From: an uncultured Muribaculaceae bacterium
Lineage (GTDB): Bacteria; Bacteroidota; Bacteroidia; Bacteroidales; Muribaculaceae
DNA: 64,000 nucleotides
Direction of reading: 5' to 3'
NCBI GenBank assembly: GCA_934555895.1
Contig: CAKTFH010000002.1
Span: forward strand, 1-64,000
In this document: piece by piece, positions 37,723-47,032 of the stretch
How the letters are laid out: every line of letters begins with the position of its first letter
Position numbering within the stretch: the first letter of the stretch is position 1
Translations under genes and position numbers: made by a program
The notes under the pieces: model-generated
Told to the model about the DNA's origin: nothing
Seen by the model: the letters and a program-made list of their open reading frames with translations, nothing else
Databases searched by the model: none

Positions 37723-38766
37723 TCACTGTTTCGCCTGCACTTCAAGCTCAGCCACACGCGCTTCAAGAGCACGGAGCTTCACAAGCATGTCGGGAAGATG
37801 TTTGAGAGTGGCAGCCTGACGGGCAAATTTGCCAATCTCCACAGCAGGCGAACCCATCACACGGCTTCCGTCAGGCACATTGCCGCTAATGCCGCTTTGT
37901 GCTCCGATTTCCACGCGGTCGCCCACCTGTATGTGACCTTTGAAACCGACCTGGCCTCCAACCATGCAGTGGCTGCCAATCTTTGTGGAACCGGCAATGC
38001 CGCTCTGTGCGGCCATCACAGTGTCGCTACCTATCACACAATTGTGGGCAACTTGAATGAGATTGTCAAGTTTGGTACCTCGTTTCACCAGTGTGCGGCC
38101 CATAGTTGCGCGGTCGACTGTGGTATTTGCGCCAATCTCCACATCGTCTTCGAGCTCCACTATGCCTATCTGGGGAATCTTATTGTAATGGCCGTCGACC
38201 GGAGCGAAGCCAAAACCATCGGCACCAATCACCGAGCCTGAATGCAGCACACAGCGCTTGCCTATGCGGCAGTTGTGATAAACAGTGGCATGCGGATAGA
38301 CTATGGTACCGTCCCCCAGTGTGACATTGTCGCCGATATATGCGTTGGGGTAAATCTTACAACCCTTGCCTATGCTGGCCCCCTTGCCGATATATGCGAA
38401 CGCTCCCACATAAACATCATCGGGGAGCTCGACGCTCTTGGCCACGTGGCAGGGCTGCTCCACACCGATGAGCGAAGGTGTGATCATCTGCTCTACCATC
38501 GACATAAGCTGTGCGACGGTGGCGTAAGGATCACGCACACGTATCAGGGTGCATTTCAAAGGCTGTTCAGCCTTAAAATCGTCTGACACCAGCACCACGC
38601 TCGAGTCTGTGGTGTAGATGAAATGCGTATATTTTGGATTAGCCAGAAAAGAGATGGCGCCTGGACGGCCCTCTTCAATTTTGGCGAAGGTATTTACAAC
38701 GGCGCTGCCGTCCCCCTCAACGGTACCACCTGCAACGGCGGCTATCTGAGAAGCTGTAAACTGCAT
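37723..38766 (-). CDS. lpxD: UDP-3-O-(3-hydroxyacyl)glucosamine N-acyltransferase LpxD
   Basis: The third acyl step of lipid A. The ATG at 38766 ([11 protein letters not shown]) gives 347 residues and the standard N-terminus; an upstream ATG at 38784 adds six unlikely residues. It has an N-terminal uridine-binding domain, a left-handed beta-helix of hexapeptide repeats (about 110-310), and a C-terminal helix rich in Leu/Ala/Glu. The catalytic His lies in [10 protein letters not shown]. The 185-base gap before lpxC-fabZ contains a 9-bp stem overlapping the lpxD stop codon but no convincing promoter. Confidence 0.96.
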   Translation of the reverse strand: MQFTASQIAAVAGGTVEGDGSAVVNTFAKIEEGRPGAISFLANPKYTHFIYTTDSSVVLVSDDFKAEQPLKCTLIRVRDPYATVAQLMSMVEQMITPSLIGVEQPCHVAKSVELPDDVYVGAFAYIGKGASIGKGCKIYPNAYIGDNVTLGDGTIVYPHATVYHNCRIGKRCVLHSGSVIGADGFGFAPVDGHYNKIPQIGIVELEDDVEIGANTTVDRATMGRTLVKRGTKLDNLIQVAHNCVIGSDTVMAAQSGIAGSTKIGSHCMVGGQVGFKGHIQVGDRVEIGAQSGISGNVPDGSRVMGSPAVEIGKFARQAATLKHLPDMLVKLRALEARVAELEVQAKQ

Positions 38767-38976
38767 CAATATCTTATTATACAATTACTTAATATCGCCG
38801 CCACCGCTTCACCTCACAGAGCCGGCGATGTGACACACAGTGTATGCACATCTGCAGAGCGATGTCGCGCACACCGTTTCAGAATGCAAAGTAACCAAAA
38901 AAAAATGAAAAAAGCCTTATATTCACCCGCTTTTTTGCCTCAAGCAGCTTTACAAGCGTCTGACAGGCACCGCACA

Positions 38977-40098
38977 TCAGGCTTTCAGAAGCAGAATCAC
39001 ATGCACCGCCATATCGAAAAGTATGATTTTGGCATTGGCATTGGCTGCTATATCGGCACGTGCGCGGCCAAACTCTTCGAGCAGACGCTCCACATTGCCC
39101 TCATTGATAAATGGCGAGAAGCGTGCACTGAATGCCTGCTCCGCAGGTGTGAGATAAACGAGCGACGGCATGCGCAGATTGGTTATGAAGTTTTCTCTCA
39201 TCATGCGCTCACAGTAGCTCAGAAATGCTATAACGCCCTCGCGGCCAAGCACAGAGAGATCGGCACTCCATTTGCGGAGCACTCCCACTTTACGCTGATA
39301 TGCCCCCCGCATTAGTGTCATGAAAAACTCGAGCGACTGCTGCTCCTCACCCTGCCGTAAAAACGCCTCCGCGGCAAGAAGACTCCCCTCGGCGAGATGT
39401 GCAGCCGCCGCGGCCGAAGCCTCGTCGACACCGTGCTTTCCACGAAGCCATGCTGCCACATCGGCATCAGGTATACGCCCCACGCTCACGCTCTGCAGGC
39501 GCGATTTCACGGTAGGGAGTATCTCGGCCGGGCTGTCGCTCACAAATACCATGAGCGAATCGGGGTAAGGCTCCTCGATGAGTTTCAGCAGCTTGTTGGC
39601 ACACTGCTCCTGCATGCGCTCCGGAAGCCAGCACAGCATTATCTTGTAGCGCGACGAGTAGGATGTGGTGGCGAATTTGCGTGCTATAGCCTGCGCTTCA
39701 GATGTGTAGATCACCGGCTGTCCGTTCTCATTGCCTAGCGCTTTCAGCCATACCGACATATCCATCAGTGGCGACTTAGCGAGAAAGTCGCGCCAAATGT
39801 CAAGGGCATCGTCGCACAGACCGTCAGTACTGGCGCTTTTCAGCACCGGAAACGTGAAAATGGTGTCGAGATGATTGAAGCTGCTATGCTGAAGGCACGA
39901 TGCACACCGTCCACAAGGTTCACCGTCGGGAGTGCGGTCGGTGCAATGCACATACTGGGCAAACGCACGCGCAAGCGCGAACTTGCCTGTACCCGCAGGC
40001 CCCTCTATGAGCAGGGCATGCGGTATGCGGTCGGTGTCGGCCATATGACGCAGATGCGCCTTGGCTGTCTCATTGCCTGGTATGTCGGAGAATTTCAC
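38977..40098 (-). CDS. holB: DNA polymerase III clamp-loader delta prime subunit
   Basis: The 373-residue AAA+ protein has the H-A-L-L-I-E-G-P-A-G-T-G-K-F-A-L-A Walker A segment (about 27-43), a C-x2-C-x2-C-type zinc cluster (C-G-R-C-A-S-C), and K-L-L-K-L-I-E-E-P sensor-region motif. The last matches the delta prime subunit of the clamp loader. It lies 25 bases after the TPR gene on the same strand. The 210-base gap on its far side leads to lpxD. Confidence 0.93.
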   Translation of the reverse strand: MKFSDIPGNETAKAHLRHMADTDRIPHALLIEGPAGTGKFALARAFAQYVHCTDRTPDGEPCGRCASCLQHSSFNHLDTIFTFPVLKSASTDGLCDDALDIWRDFLAKSPLMDMSVWLKALGNENGQPVIYTSEAQAIARKFATTSYSSRYKIMLCWLPERMQEQCANKLLKLIEEPYPDSLMVFVSDSPAEILPTVKSRLQSVSVGRIPDADVAAWLRGKHGVDEASAAAAAHLAEGSLLAAEAFLRQGEEQQSLEFFMTLMRGAYQRKVGVLRKWSADLSVLGREGVIAFLSYCERMMRENFITNLRMPSLVYLTPAEQAFSARFSPFINEGNVERLLEEFGRARADIAANANAKIILFDMAVHVILLLKA

Positions 40099-40123
40099 GG
40101 CGGGGTGTCTATTGGAAAGAGAT

Positions 40124-41593
40124 TCACATTTTCATAAATTCGTCGGGTAGCGGCCCGAGCACAGGGTCGGCGGTAGAGGGCAGAGAGATATCGATTTCAG
40201 AAGGATGCTGAGCCATATGGCGGATATGTATGAGCGTGGCCTGCAGGCCCCTCCACCGCATCATGTCGTCAATCTCCGTAATAGCAGGCGTCTGTTTCAG
40301 CAGAGCGTCGCATATCTCTATCGCGTCGCGGTAATTGCCCATACGCAGATTTGCAGCCGCCACAATCATGTAACAGAACGGCGAGAATCCGTAATGTGCC
40401 CCATCGGGCTGTTGCGCCTGCTCCACACACCACTCGAACACTTCAAGAAGCCTCTCATAGCGGTGCTGACTGTAAAGTAGCCGCAGAAAATACTCCATAC
40501 CTTCGCGCAGAGTATGCTTTTCGTGGTAATATTCAAGCATATCGGCTGCCGCGCCAATCTCCTGCTCATTGAAAAGCTGAGCCGCCATGTCGAGCCATTT
40601 GCGCTCGCTTGCACCGTTCTGCCGGTCGAATATCTCAAATAGCGGTTCGGGGTCGTCAGGATGAAGCTTCAGGGCATCGAGCAGCACAAACATGGCGCCG
40701 TTGTCCATCGGCATATACGAGCGATAAACCTCCATAGCCGCCATATATTTATGATCACTTTTGTAGGCTTCGGCAAGTGCACGCACCGCTATGGCATTGT
40801 CGGGCTCTACTTTCAGCACTCCCGAAAGCAAAGAGATGCCCTCAGCACGTGTAGCATCGACGGCCGACAGCACCATGCCCTTAATAAGCTGAGCCTGTGT
40901 GTTTGCAGGTTCTATGGCAAGTGCATAATCGGCGGCCGACACTGCCTCGGCGAGATGTTCCATCCGGAACTCCGCACGCGCAAGAAGCACCCAATGCTGG
41001 GGAGCAAACGGCTCTGTGGTGGTGAGTTCCTCGGCAAGGTCACGTGCCTTGGCCAGAAACTCCTCATTGGTGATAAGTATCTCTGCAGCCTCGTAGTAAA
41101 GCGGCCCCACAAAGTCGGTCTGCTCGGCAAGAGTCTCAACATTGGCGGCAATAAGATCGTCGCGCTCGAGATCATGCAGAGTGTCAAGAAGCCTTATTAT
41201 AGCTTCGCAACTGAAACGCATGCCGCAGCCGAGAAGCTCCGCGAGGTCCTCCTCTGGATTGCCGTCGGGATAGTTGCGCAACGCGAGGTCGAGCACCCGC
41301 CAAAGGGCACTGTCGCGGCGCCCTTTGCGGTCAAACATGCGCCGGGCCGACTCCTCGTTGATGGCCGACAGCATACAGGCCTTGCGCTCGTCGAGAAACT
41401 GGCTGTCGGGATAAAGCCTCGCTCCGGCCAGCAGCACATAGAGCTGCACCATGTCATCGCCCTCATCCTGGGCATAATCATAGATGTCGAGCAACTCGTC
41501 TTCCTCGTAAAACTCCGAATTGTTGTTGTTCATCACATCGTTGAGGAAGCGCTCGTAGAGCTCGCGCATATATTGTTCGTCAGATTGAGCCAC
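40124..41593 (-). CDS. TPR-repeat protein, function unknown
   Basis: The 489-residue soluble acidic protein has no signal peptide. It is helical throughout, with several tetratricopeptide-like units (for example L-A-R-A-E-F-R-M-E-H-L-A-E-A-V-S-A-A-D-Y, and A-L-A-I-E-P-A-N-T-Q-A-Q-L). It probably mediates protein interactions. It is placed between glnS and holB, and all three genes are co-directional with short gaps, which suggests co-transcription. No specific partner can be named. Confidence 0.88.
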   Translation of the reverse strand: MAQSDEQYMRELYERFLNDVMNNNNSEFYEEDELLDIYDYAQDEGDDMVQLYVLLAGARLYPDSQFLDERKACMLSAINEESARRMFDRKGRRDSALWRVLDLALRNYPDGNPEEDLAELLGCGMRFSCEAIIRLLDTLHDLERDDLIAANVETLAEQTDFVGPLYYEAAEILITNEEFLAKARDLAEELTTTEPFAPQHWVLLARAEFRMEHLAEAVSAADYALAIEPANTQAQLIKGMVLSAVDATRAEGISLLSGVLKVEPDNAIAVRALAEAYKSDHKYMAAMEVYRSYMPMDNGAMFVLLDALKLHPDDPEPLFEIFDRQNGASERKWLDMAAQLFNEQEIGAAADMLEYYHEKHTLREGMEYFLRLLYSQHRYERLLEVFEWCVEQAQQPDGAHYGFSPFCYMIVAAANLRMGNYRDAIEICDALLKQTPAITEIDDMMRWRGLQATLIHIRHMAQHPSEIDISLPSTADPVLGPLPDEFMKM

Positions 41594-41680
41594 GCTGTAA
41601 TATCCTGGTTAAACAAATAATATGGATGTGCCTGCGCACAGAGCCGCAGGCACACATCCGGCGTCGCAGCGGGACTGCCG

Positions 41681-43414
41681 TCACTTCTTCTGTGCCTTCT
41701 CCCAGCTGTCTTTCAGAGCGATGGTGCGGTTGAAAATCAGATGGTCGGGAGTGGAGTCGTAGTCGGGAGTGAAATATCCCACGCGCTGGAACTGGAATTT
41801 CTCACCCTTGCGGGCATTGGCAGCGATGAAAGGTTCCACCTTCACGCCCTGCACCTCTATGAGCGAGTCGGGATTGAGAAGTTCGCGAAAATCCTTATCG
41901 GTCTCGGCCGAAGGATTCTCCACCGAAAAGAGTCGGTCGTAGAGACGCACCGTGGCATCTACCGCTGTGGGAGCTGCCACCCAGTGGAGAGTGCCCTTGA
42001 CTTTGCGGTTGGCGCCGGGAAGGCCGCTGCGGCTCTCGGGGTCGTAGGTGCAATAGATTTCCTCTATCTCTCCGGCCTCGTTTTTCTTCACGCCGGTACA
42101 TTTAATAATATATGCACCTTTGAGGCGCACCTCGCTGTCGGGAGCCAGACGGAAGAACTTCTTGGGGGGATTTTCCATGAAGTCGTCACGCTCTATATAG
42201 ATTTCGCGGCAGAAAGGCATCTGGTGTGTGCCTGCTGCGGGGTCTTCGGGATTATTTTCCATCTCCACCGTCTCGGTCTGCCCTTCGGGATAGTTGGTAA
42301 TAACCAGCTTCACGGGGTTGAGCACAGCCATAGCACGTGTAGCGGTAGCATTAAGGTCTTCGCGCACGGCATGCTCAAGAAGCGAAACACTGATCTGTGC
42401 CTCCTCTATCTTGGTGTAGCCGATACGGTCGATGAAGTTGCGGATAGAGCATGCAGTAAAGCCACGGCGGCGCATACCCGAGATAGTCGGCATGCGGGGG
42501 TCATCCCATCCTGCCACGAGACCTTCCTTCACGAGCTGAAGCAGCTTACGCTTGCTCATCACGGTGTAGGTGAGGTTAAGGCGGTTGAACTCAATCTGTC
42601 GTGGGCAATATACCTCGGGGTCTGCGAGCTCCCGCACGAAACGGTCGTAAAGCGGACGGTGAGGCACAAACTCCAGAGTGCATATCGAATGGGTCACACC
42701 CTCGAAATAGTCGCTCTGGCCATGGGCGAAGTCATACATCGGGTAGACATTCCACTTGCGGCCTGTGCGGTGGTGGGGTGTCTTTATGATGCGGTACATG
42801 ATGGGGTCACGGAAGTGCATGTTGTCCGATGCCATGTCGATGCGGGCACGGAGCACGCGGGCACCCTCGTCGAACTCGCCGGCGTTCATGCGCTCGAAGA
42901 GGTCGAGATTCTCCTCCACGGTGCGGCTACGGTAGGGGCTGTCGATACCCGGAGTGGTGGGGGTGCCTTTCTGGGCGGCTATCTGCTCCGAGGTCTGGTC
43001 ATCCACATAAGCCTTGCCCTCCTTGATCATCTTCACGGCCAGGTCGTAGAGACGGGGGAAGTAGTCGGATGCGTAATATTCGCGGTCTCCCCAGTCGAAG
43101 CCGAGCCAGTGGATGTCCTCGCGGATAGCGTCGACATACTCGGTGTCTTCCTTAGTGGGATTGGTGTCATCGAAGCGAAGATTGCATGTGCCTCCAAACT
43201 TCTCCGCCACACCGAAATCCATGCAGATGGCCTTGGCGTGGCCTATATGCAGATAACCGTTCGGCTCGGGTGGGAAACGGGTGTTGAGTCTGCCTCCGTT
43301 CTTGCCTGCTGCGAGGTCGTCGGCCACAATCTGCTCTACAAAGTTAAGTCCTTTGGCGCCCTCTTTCGGAGCTTCCTTTTCAGGGCACTCTGCCTTCTCC
43401 ATATTCTCTGCCAT
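41681..43414 (-). CDS. glnS: Glutaminyl-tRNA synthetase
   Basis: This class I synthetase of 577 residues charges tRNA-Gln. P-P-E-P-N-G-Y-L-H-I-G-H-A-K-A-I holds the HIGH motif (near residues 47-62), and V-M-S-K-R-K-L the KMSKR loop (near 286-292). The C-terminal anticodon-binding beta-barrels are present (R-V-G-Y-F-T-P-D-Y-D-S). The N-terminus is short with a Lys/Glu-rich opening, typical for Bacteroidetes. Its presence implies direct glutaminylation and no need for the GatCAB route for tRNA-Gln. Confidence 0.97.
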   Translation of the reverse strand: MAENMEKAECPEKEAPKEGAKGLNFVEQIVADDLAAGKNGGRLNTRFPPEPNGYLHIGHAKAICMDFGVAEKFGGTCNLRFDDTNPTKEDTEYVDAIREDIHWLGFDWGDREYYASDYFPRLYDLAVKMIKEGKAYVDDQTSEQIAAQKGTPTTPGIDSPYRSRTVEENLDLFERMNAGEFDEGARVLRARIDMASDNMHFRDPIMYRIIKTPHHRTGRKWNVYPMYDFAHGQSDYFEGVTHSICTLEFVPHRPLYDRFVRELADPEVYCPRQIEFNRLNLTYTVMSKRKLLQLVKEGLVAGWDDPRMPTISGMRRRGFTACSIRNFIDRIGYTKIEEAQISVSLLEHAVREDLNATATRAMAVLNPVKLVITNYPEGQTETVEMENNPEDPAAGTHQMPFCREIYIERDDFMENPPKKFFRLAPDSEVRLKGAYIIKCTGVKKNEAGEIEEIYCTYDPESRSGLPGANRKVKGTLHWVAAPTAVDATVRLYDRLFSVENPSAETDKDFRELLNPDSLIEVQGVKVEPFIAANARKGEKFQFQRVGYFTPDYDSTPDHLIFNRTIALKDSWEKAQKK

Positions 43415-43490
43415 AATGAGTTATGATGTTTCAGTTTATTACGGTAACAAAACCGGCGCGGCCTTATGTCCACGCACGCATTTTAAATTG

Positions 43491-43498
43491 CAAATATA
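43491..43498 (-). promoter_or_regulatory. -7 element upstream of glnS
   Basis: On the minus strand TATATTTG matches TAnnTTTG, 77 bases before the glnS ATG. A proper TTTG at -33 is not seen. The remainder of the 291-base gap (43415-43705) holds nothing else I can support. Confidence 0.4.
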
Positions 43499-43665
43499 CG
43501 CACATTTTCCAAATCCGTCACCACCTATCTTCATTTTATCACATTATGCCAGCGAATTTCTCAATTTTCACACTGTGTATCAAGCTCATTTATATTATAT
43601 CAGAGACCTTTTTTCTCTGACGAAAATATTTAGCGTGACTGTGCATGCCGAACAAAAAATTTACG

Positions 43666-43673
43666 TACTTTTG
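43666..43673 (+). promoter_or_regulatory. -7 element of the DUF1080 lipoprotein gene
   Basis: TACTTTTG matches TAnnTTTG and lies 32 bases before the ATG at 43706. No clear -33 TTTG is visible. Confidence 0.5.
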
Positions 43674-43705
43674 TATTCAGCAAAACAGACTTAAAAACTA
43701 TATCC

Positions 43706-44485
43706 ATGAACAGGAAACTCAATGCAATCGCCGCAATGCTCTGCTGCGCGGTTTGTGTGGGCTGTGCAGCCCAGGAAAAGAAAGAATATCCCCAGCCAGA
43801 GCCTATGCGCCCGGGTATGTCGGAATACTGGACCCCGCAGCCCAAAGTGGTGACCCCCGGCGACATCCGCACCAACAGCGCCCCCTCTGACGCGATAGTG
43901 CTCTTCGACGGCACCAACCTCAACGAATGGCAGTCGCCCGACGGCTCCGCTCCCACATGGACCGTGGCCAACGGTGTGGTGACAGTCAACAAGAAAGGCA
44001 CAGACATCATCACCAAGCGCAACTTCGACAACTATCAGCTCCACCTCGAGTGGTGCGTGCCCGAGGATATCGAGGGCGAAAGCCAGCTGCGCGGCAACAG
44101 CGGCGTGTACATGCAGGACAAGTATGAGGTGCAGATTCTCGACAACTACAAAAACGAGACATATGTGAACGGCATGGCAGGCAGCATCTACAAACAGACT
44201 CCTCCTCTGGTGAACGCCATGCGCAAACCCGGCGAGTGGAATGTGTATGACATCATCTACACCGCCCCTGTATTCAAAGAGGACGGCACATATCTCTATC
44301 CCCCGAAGGTGACGGTGATTCAGAATGGCGTGGTGCTTCAGAACAACACCACTATCCTCGGAACCACCGAATATATCGGCTTCCCCCATGTGGCCAAACA
44401 TGGCGCCGGCCCCATCCGTCTGCAGATGCACGGCGACCCCAGCAAGGGCATCAGCTTCCGCAACATATGGATTCGCGAGATGTGA
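43706..44485 (+). CDS. DUF1080 (3-keto-disaccharide hydrolase) lipoprotein
   Basis: The 259-residue protein has a lipoprotein signal (M-N-R-K-L-N-A-I-A-A-M-L-C-C-A-V-C-V-G-C). One DUF1080 jelly-roll domain follows (about 60-259): I-V-L-F-D-G-T-N-L-N-E-W near the start, N-S-G-V-Y-M-Q near residue 132, E-V-Q-I-L-D-N-Y, and the closing I-S-F-R-N-I-W-I-R. This fold is concanavalin-like, and some members hydrolyse 3-keto-glycosides; Bacteroidales carry many copies. It is likely periplasmic or outer-membrane anchored. The substrate is unknown and no sugar locus is adjacent. Confidence 0.93.
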   Translation: MNRKLNAIAAMLCCAVCVGCAAQEKKEYPQPEPMRPGMSEYWTPQPKVVTPGDIRTNSAPSDAIVLFDGTNLNEWQSPDGSAPTWTVANGVVTVNKKGTDIITKRNFDNYQLHLEWCVPEDIEGESQLRGNSGVYMQDKYEVQILDNYKNETYVNGMAGSIYKQTPPLVNAMRKPGEWNVYDIIYTAPVFKEDGTYLYPPKVTVIQNGVVLQNNTTILGTTEYIGFPHVAKHGAGPIRLQMHGDPSKGISFRNIWIREM

Positions 44486-44590
44486 TGCACTTCATCTCCT
44501 TCCGCTCATAATCATCTGATTTGAAAATATCTCATGCGGATGTCCGACCACATCGGGCATCCGCGTTGTTATATGTTCAGGGAAAAGTGC

Positions 44591-44598
44591 TAACTTTG
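44591..44598 (+). promoter_or_regulatory. -7 element of surE
   Basis: TAACTTTG matches the consensus, 32 bases before the ATG. A TTG at 44566-44568 is 22 bases upstream, slightly longer than the usual spacing. Confidence 0.6.
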
Positions 44599-44630
44599 CG
44601 CTGACCATAAACATTGCGAACGACACCCAC

Positions 44631-45389
44631 ATGAAACCACTTATTCTGATTACCAACGACGACAGCATAAACGCCAAGGGCCTGCATGTGCTCATCGACA
44701 CTGTAAAAGAGATGGGCGAAGTATATGTGGTGGCTCCCGCCGAGCCACACAGCGGCCAGTCGAGTGCCTTCACTGTCAACTCGCCTATCCGCATCAACGA
44801 GCACGAACAGTATCACGGCGCACGGGTGTTTTCTGTCACCGGCACACCGGTCGACTGTGTGAAGCTCGCCATGCATCACATAGTGCCGCGCAAGCCCGAC
44901 CTGCTTCTGTCCGGAATCAACCACGGCTCCAACGCCGGTAACTCCGTCATTTACTCCGGCACCATGGGAGCAGCCTTCGAGGCATGCATGCTCGGCATTC
45001 CGGCCATAGGCTACTCGCTGCTGCATCACTCTCTCACGGCAGATTTCACCGAATGCATACCGTTTATCGATGAGGTGACCCGCAAAGTGCTCCGCTACGG
45101 CCTGCCGCACGGAGTGTGCCTCAACATCAATTTCCCGGCCAAAGTGCACATAGAGGGCCTTAAGGTATGCCGCTCGGCGTTCAGCCACTGGACCGAGGAG
45201 TATCAGGAATATCTCGACCCGCACGGCAAACCGTTCTATTGGCTCACCGGCCGCATTGTGAACGACGAGCCCGATGCCACCGACACCGACTTATATTGGC
45301 TTGACCGCAGGTACGCCACCGTAGTGCCGGTGCGTGCCGACCAAAATGCTCTCGACACAATAAAGCCTCTGTCAGAACTTCTGCACTGA
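44631..45389 (+). CDS. surE: 5'/3'-nucleotidase SurE
   Basis: The 252-residue metal-dependent nucleotidase is marked by I-L-I-T-N-D-D-S (metal Asp pair near residues 9-10), A-P-A-E-P-H-S-G-Q-S-S-A, and S-G-I-N-H-G-S-N-A-G (third metal ligand Asn). It removes phosphate from nucleoside monophosphates in the cytosol. It stands alone between the DUF1080 gene and gdhA. Confidence 0.97.
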   Translation: MKPLILITNDDSINAKGLHVLIDTVKEMGEVYVVAPAEPHSGQSSAFTVNSPIRINEHEQYHGARVFSVTGTPVDCVKLAMHHIVPRKPDLLLSGINHGSNAGNSVIYSGTMGAAFEACMLGIPAIGYSLLHHSLTADFTECIPFIDEVTRKVLRYGLPHGVCLNINFPAKVHIEGLKVCRSAFSHWTEEYQEYLDPHGKPFYWLTGRIVNDEPDATDTDLYWLDRRYATVVPVRADQNALDTIKPLSELLH

Positions 45390-45418
45390 GAGCGCCCCAA
45401 AAAGCATTTTGATAATTA

Positions 45419-45464
45419 TTTTGCAAAACTTTTGGCAAAAAGACTTGATTTTGCCAAAAGTTTT
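45419..45464. promoter_or_regulatory. Palindrome array at the gdhA promoter (candidate operator)
   Basis: Three palindromes occur in a row: TTTTGCAAAA (45419-45428), TTTTGGCAAAA (45430-45440) and TTTTGCCAAAA (45449-45459). The last two are halves of a larger perfect inverted repeat, AAAACTTTTGGCAAAA (45425-45440) and its exact complement (45449-45464), with an 8-base spacer. The right arm occupies the region between the -33 and -7 elements. A dimeric or tetrameric regulator is the simplest reading. Confidence 0.75.
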
Positions 45465-45473
45465 GTAATTTTG
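45445..45473 (+). promoter_or_regulatory. Promoter of gdhA
   Basis: TTG at 45445-45447, an 18-base spacer and TAATTTTG at 45466-45473. The spacer is occupied by the right arm of the palindrome array, so a bound protein would block the promoter. Confidence 0.7.
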
Positions 45474-45485
45474 CACCGGCTTTGA

Positions 45486-45532
45486 GAAAGGCAGGCGCAA
45501 AATGCCATCTTCGCCACATAAGGTTGCCTTTC
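45486..45532 (+). promoter_or_regulatory. Stem in the gdhA leader
   Basis: GAAAGGCA (45486-45493) pairs exactly with TGCCTTTC (45525-45532) within the roughly 100-base untranslated leader. No known riboswitch class is recognised. Confidence 0.4.
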
Positions 45533-45581
45533 GTCGGGCCATACCGCTCACCCGATTCCAATCAGGTAACAATCATATTTT

Positions 45582-46928
45582 ATGAACGTAAAACTGTTTA
45601 TTGAAGAGCTCCGGGCCAAGTTCCCCAACGAGCCCGAGTACCTCCAGGCTGTGGAGGAGGTTGTCAACAGCATCGCCGATGTCTACAACCAGTATCCAGC
45701 TTTTGAGCGCGTGAACCTTCTTGAGCGCCTCTGCATTCCCGACCGAATCTACACCTTCAGAGTATCGTGGGTCGACGACAGCGGCCATGTGCGCAACAAC
45801 ATGGGCTACCGCGTGCAGCACAACAACGCCATCGGCCCGTACAAAGGCGGCATCCGCTTCCACTCTTCCGTAAACCTCAGCATCCTCAAGTTCCTCGCCT
45901 TCGAGCAGACTTTCAAGAATTCGCTCACCACCCTCGCCATGGGTGGTGCCAAAGGCGGCTCCGACTTCTCGCCCCGCGGCAAGAGCGACATGGAGATAAT
46001 GCGCTTCTGCCAGGCATTCGTCAACGAGCTCTACCGCCACATCGGCCCTGAGACCGATGTGCCCGCCGGCGACATAGGCGTGGGCGGCCGCGAGGTAGGC
46101 TACATGTTCGGCTGGTACAAGAAGATGACCCGCGAGTTCTCGGGCACCTTCACCGGCAAGGGCCTCGACTTCGGAGGCTCGCTCATCCGCCCCGAGGCCA
46201 CCGGCTACGGCAACGTATATTTCCTGCTCAACATGCTCGCCACACGCGGCATCGACATCACCGGCAAGCGCGTGGCCATCTCGGGCTCGGGCAATGTGGC
46301 ACTCTATACTGCAAAGAAACTTCTCTCGCTCGGCGCGAAAGTGATTTCGCTCAGCGATTCCGACGGCGCCATCGTGGTGCCCGACGGCCTCACCGATGCA
46401 CAGTTCGATGAAATCTTCGAACTCAAGACCATGTATCGCGGCCGCATCTCGGAATTCGCCGAGGCTCACCCCGACATCTGCAAATATTTCCCCCGCGAGC
46501 GCCCCTGGAAGCATGTGGAGAAAGTCGACATCGCCATGCCGTCGGCCACACAGAACGAGCTCGACGCCGACGACGCCGAGGCACTGCTCACCGCAGGTTG
46601 CTTCGCAGTGAGCGAAGGCGCCAACATGCCCTCCACACCCGGTGCGATAGCTGCCCTGCAGAAAGCCCGCATACTCTATGCGCCCGGTAAAGCCGCCAAC
46701 GCCGGTGGTGTGTCGGTAAGCGGTCTCGAGATGGCTCAGAACGCACAGATGATGCACTGGACCGCCGAAGAGGTCGACACCCGTCTGCGTCAGATTATGG
46801 CCGACATCCACAGCCAGTGCGTGAAATACGGCACCGACCCCGACGGCTACATCAACTACGTGCGTGGCGCCAACACCGCCGGCTTCCTCAAGGTAGCCCG
46901 CGCCATGATGGCCCAGGGTGTAGTCTGA
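45582..46928 (+). CDS. gdhA: Glutamate dehydrogenase (hexameric class, probably NADP-specific)
   Basis: The 448-residue enzyme interconverts 2-oxoglutarate plus ammonia and glutamate, the main ammonia-assimilating route in Bacteroidales. Key segments are G-P-Y-K-G-G-I-R-F-H (about 85-94), A-M-G-G-A-K-G-G-S-D-F with the catalytic Lys (about 121-131), P-A-G-D-I-G-V-G-G-R-E, and the Rossmann motif I-S-G-S-G-N-V-A-L-Y. The length and the S-D-F sequence point to the short bacterial hexameric type. It has its own promoter with an unusual palindrome array and a terminator hairpin. Nitrogen-responsive control is likely but not shown. Confidence 0.97.
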   Translation: MNVKLFIEELRAKFPNEPEYLQAVEEVVNSIADVYNQYPAFERVNLLERLCIPDRIYTFRVSWVDDSGHVRNNMGYRVQHNNAIGPYKGGIRFHSSVNLSILKFLAFEQTFKNSLTTLAMGGAKGGSDFSPRGKSDMEIMRFCQAFVNELYRHIGPETDVPAGDIGVGGREVGYMFGWYKKMTREFSGTFTGKGLDFGGSLIRPEATGYGNVYFLLNMLATRGIDITGKRVAISGSGNVALYTAKKLLSLGAKVISLSDSDGAIVVPDGLTDAQFDEIFELKTMYRGRISEFAEAHPDICKYFPRERPWKHVEKVDIAMPSATQNELDADDAEALLTAGCFAVSEGANMPSTPGAIAALQKARILYAPGKAANAGGVSVSGLEMAQNAQMMHWTAEEVDTRLRQIMADIHSQCVKYGTDPDGYINYVRGANTAGFLKVARAMMAQGVV

Positions 46929-46962
46929 TTCCCTCCCTGCCCGCAAAAACACACAAATAACC

Positions 46963-47011
46963 ACGTTGCGCCACCCCGTTCAAACACGGCATGGCGCAAC
47001 GTTTTATTTTT
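46963..47011 (+). terminator. Terminator of gdhA
   Basis: ACGTTGCGCCA (46963-46973) and TGGCGCAACGT (46992-47002) form a perfect 11-base stem with an inner CCGT/ACGG helix. TTTATTTTT follows. Confidence 0.93.
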
Positions 47012-47032
47012 CAGCGAAGATTACGGCATGAG

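Noticed and set aside
41741..43426. 561-codon open frame antisense to glnS
   Set aside because: It mirrors the glnS coding frame almost exactly. The composition (Val/His/Glu-rich) reflects complementary codons, not a real protein.
43423..43694. Short plus-strand open frames in the glnS-DUF1080 gap
   Set aside because: AT-rich intergenic sequence with promoter elements for both flanking genes; no domain, and one frame runs into the glnS gene on the opposite strand.
45573..46964. 463-codon open frame antisense to gdhA
   Set aside because: Complement of a highly biased GC-rich gene; no start signal or motif. gdhA is certain.
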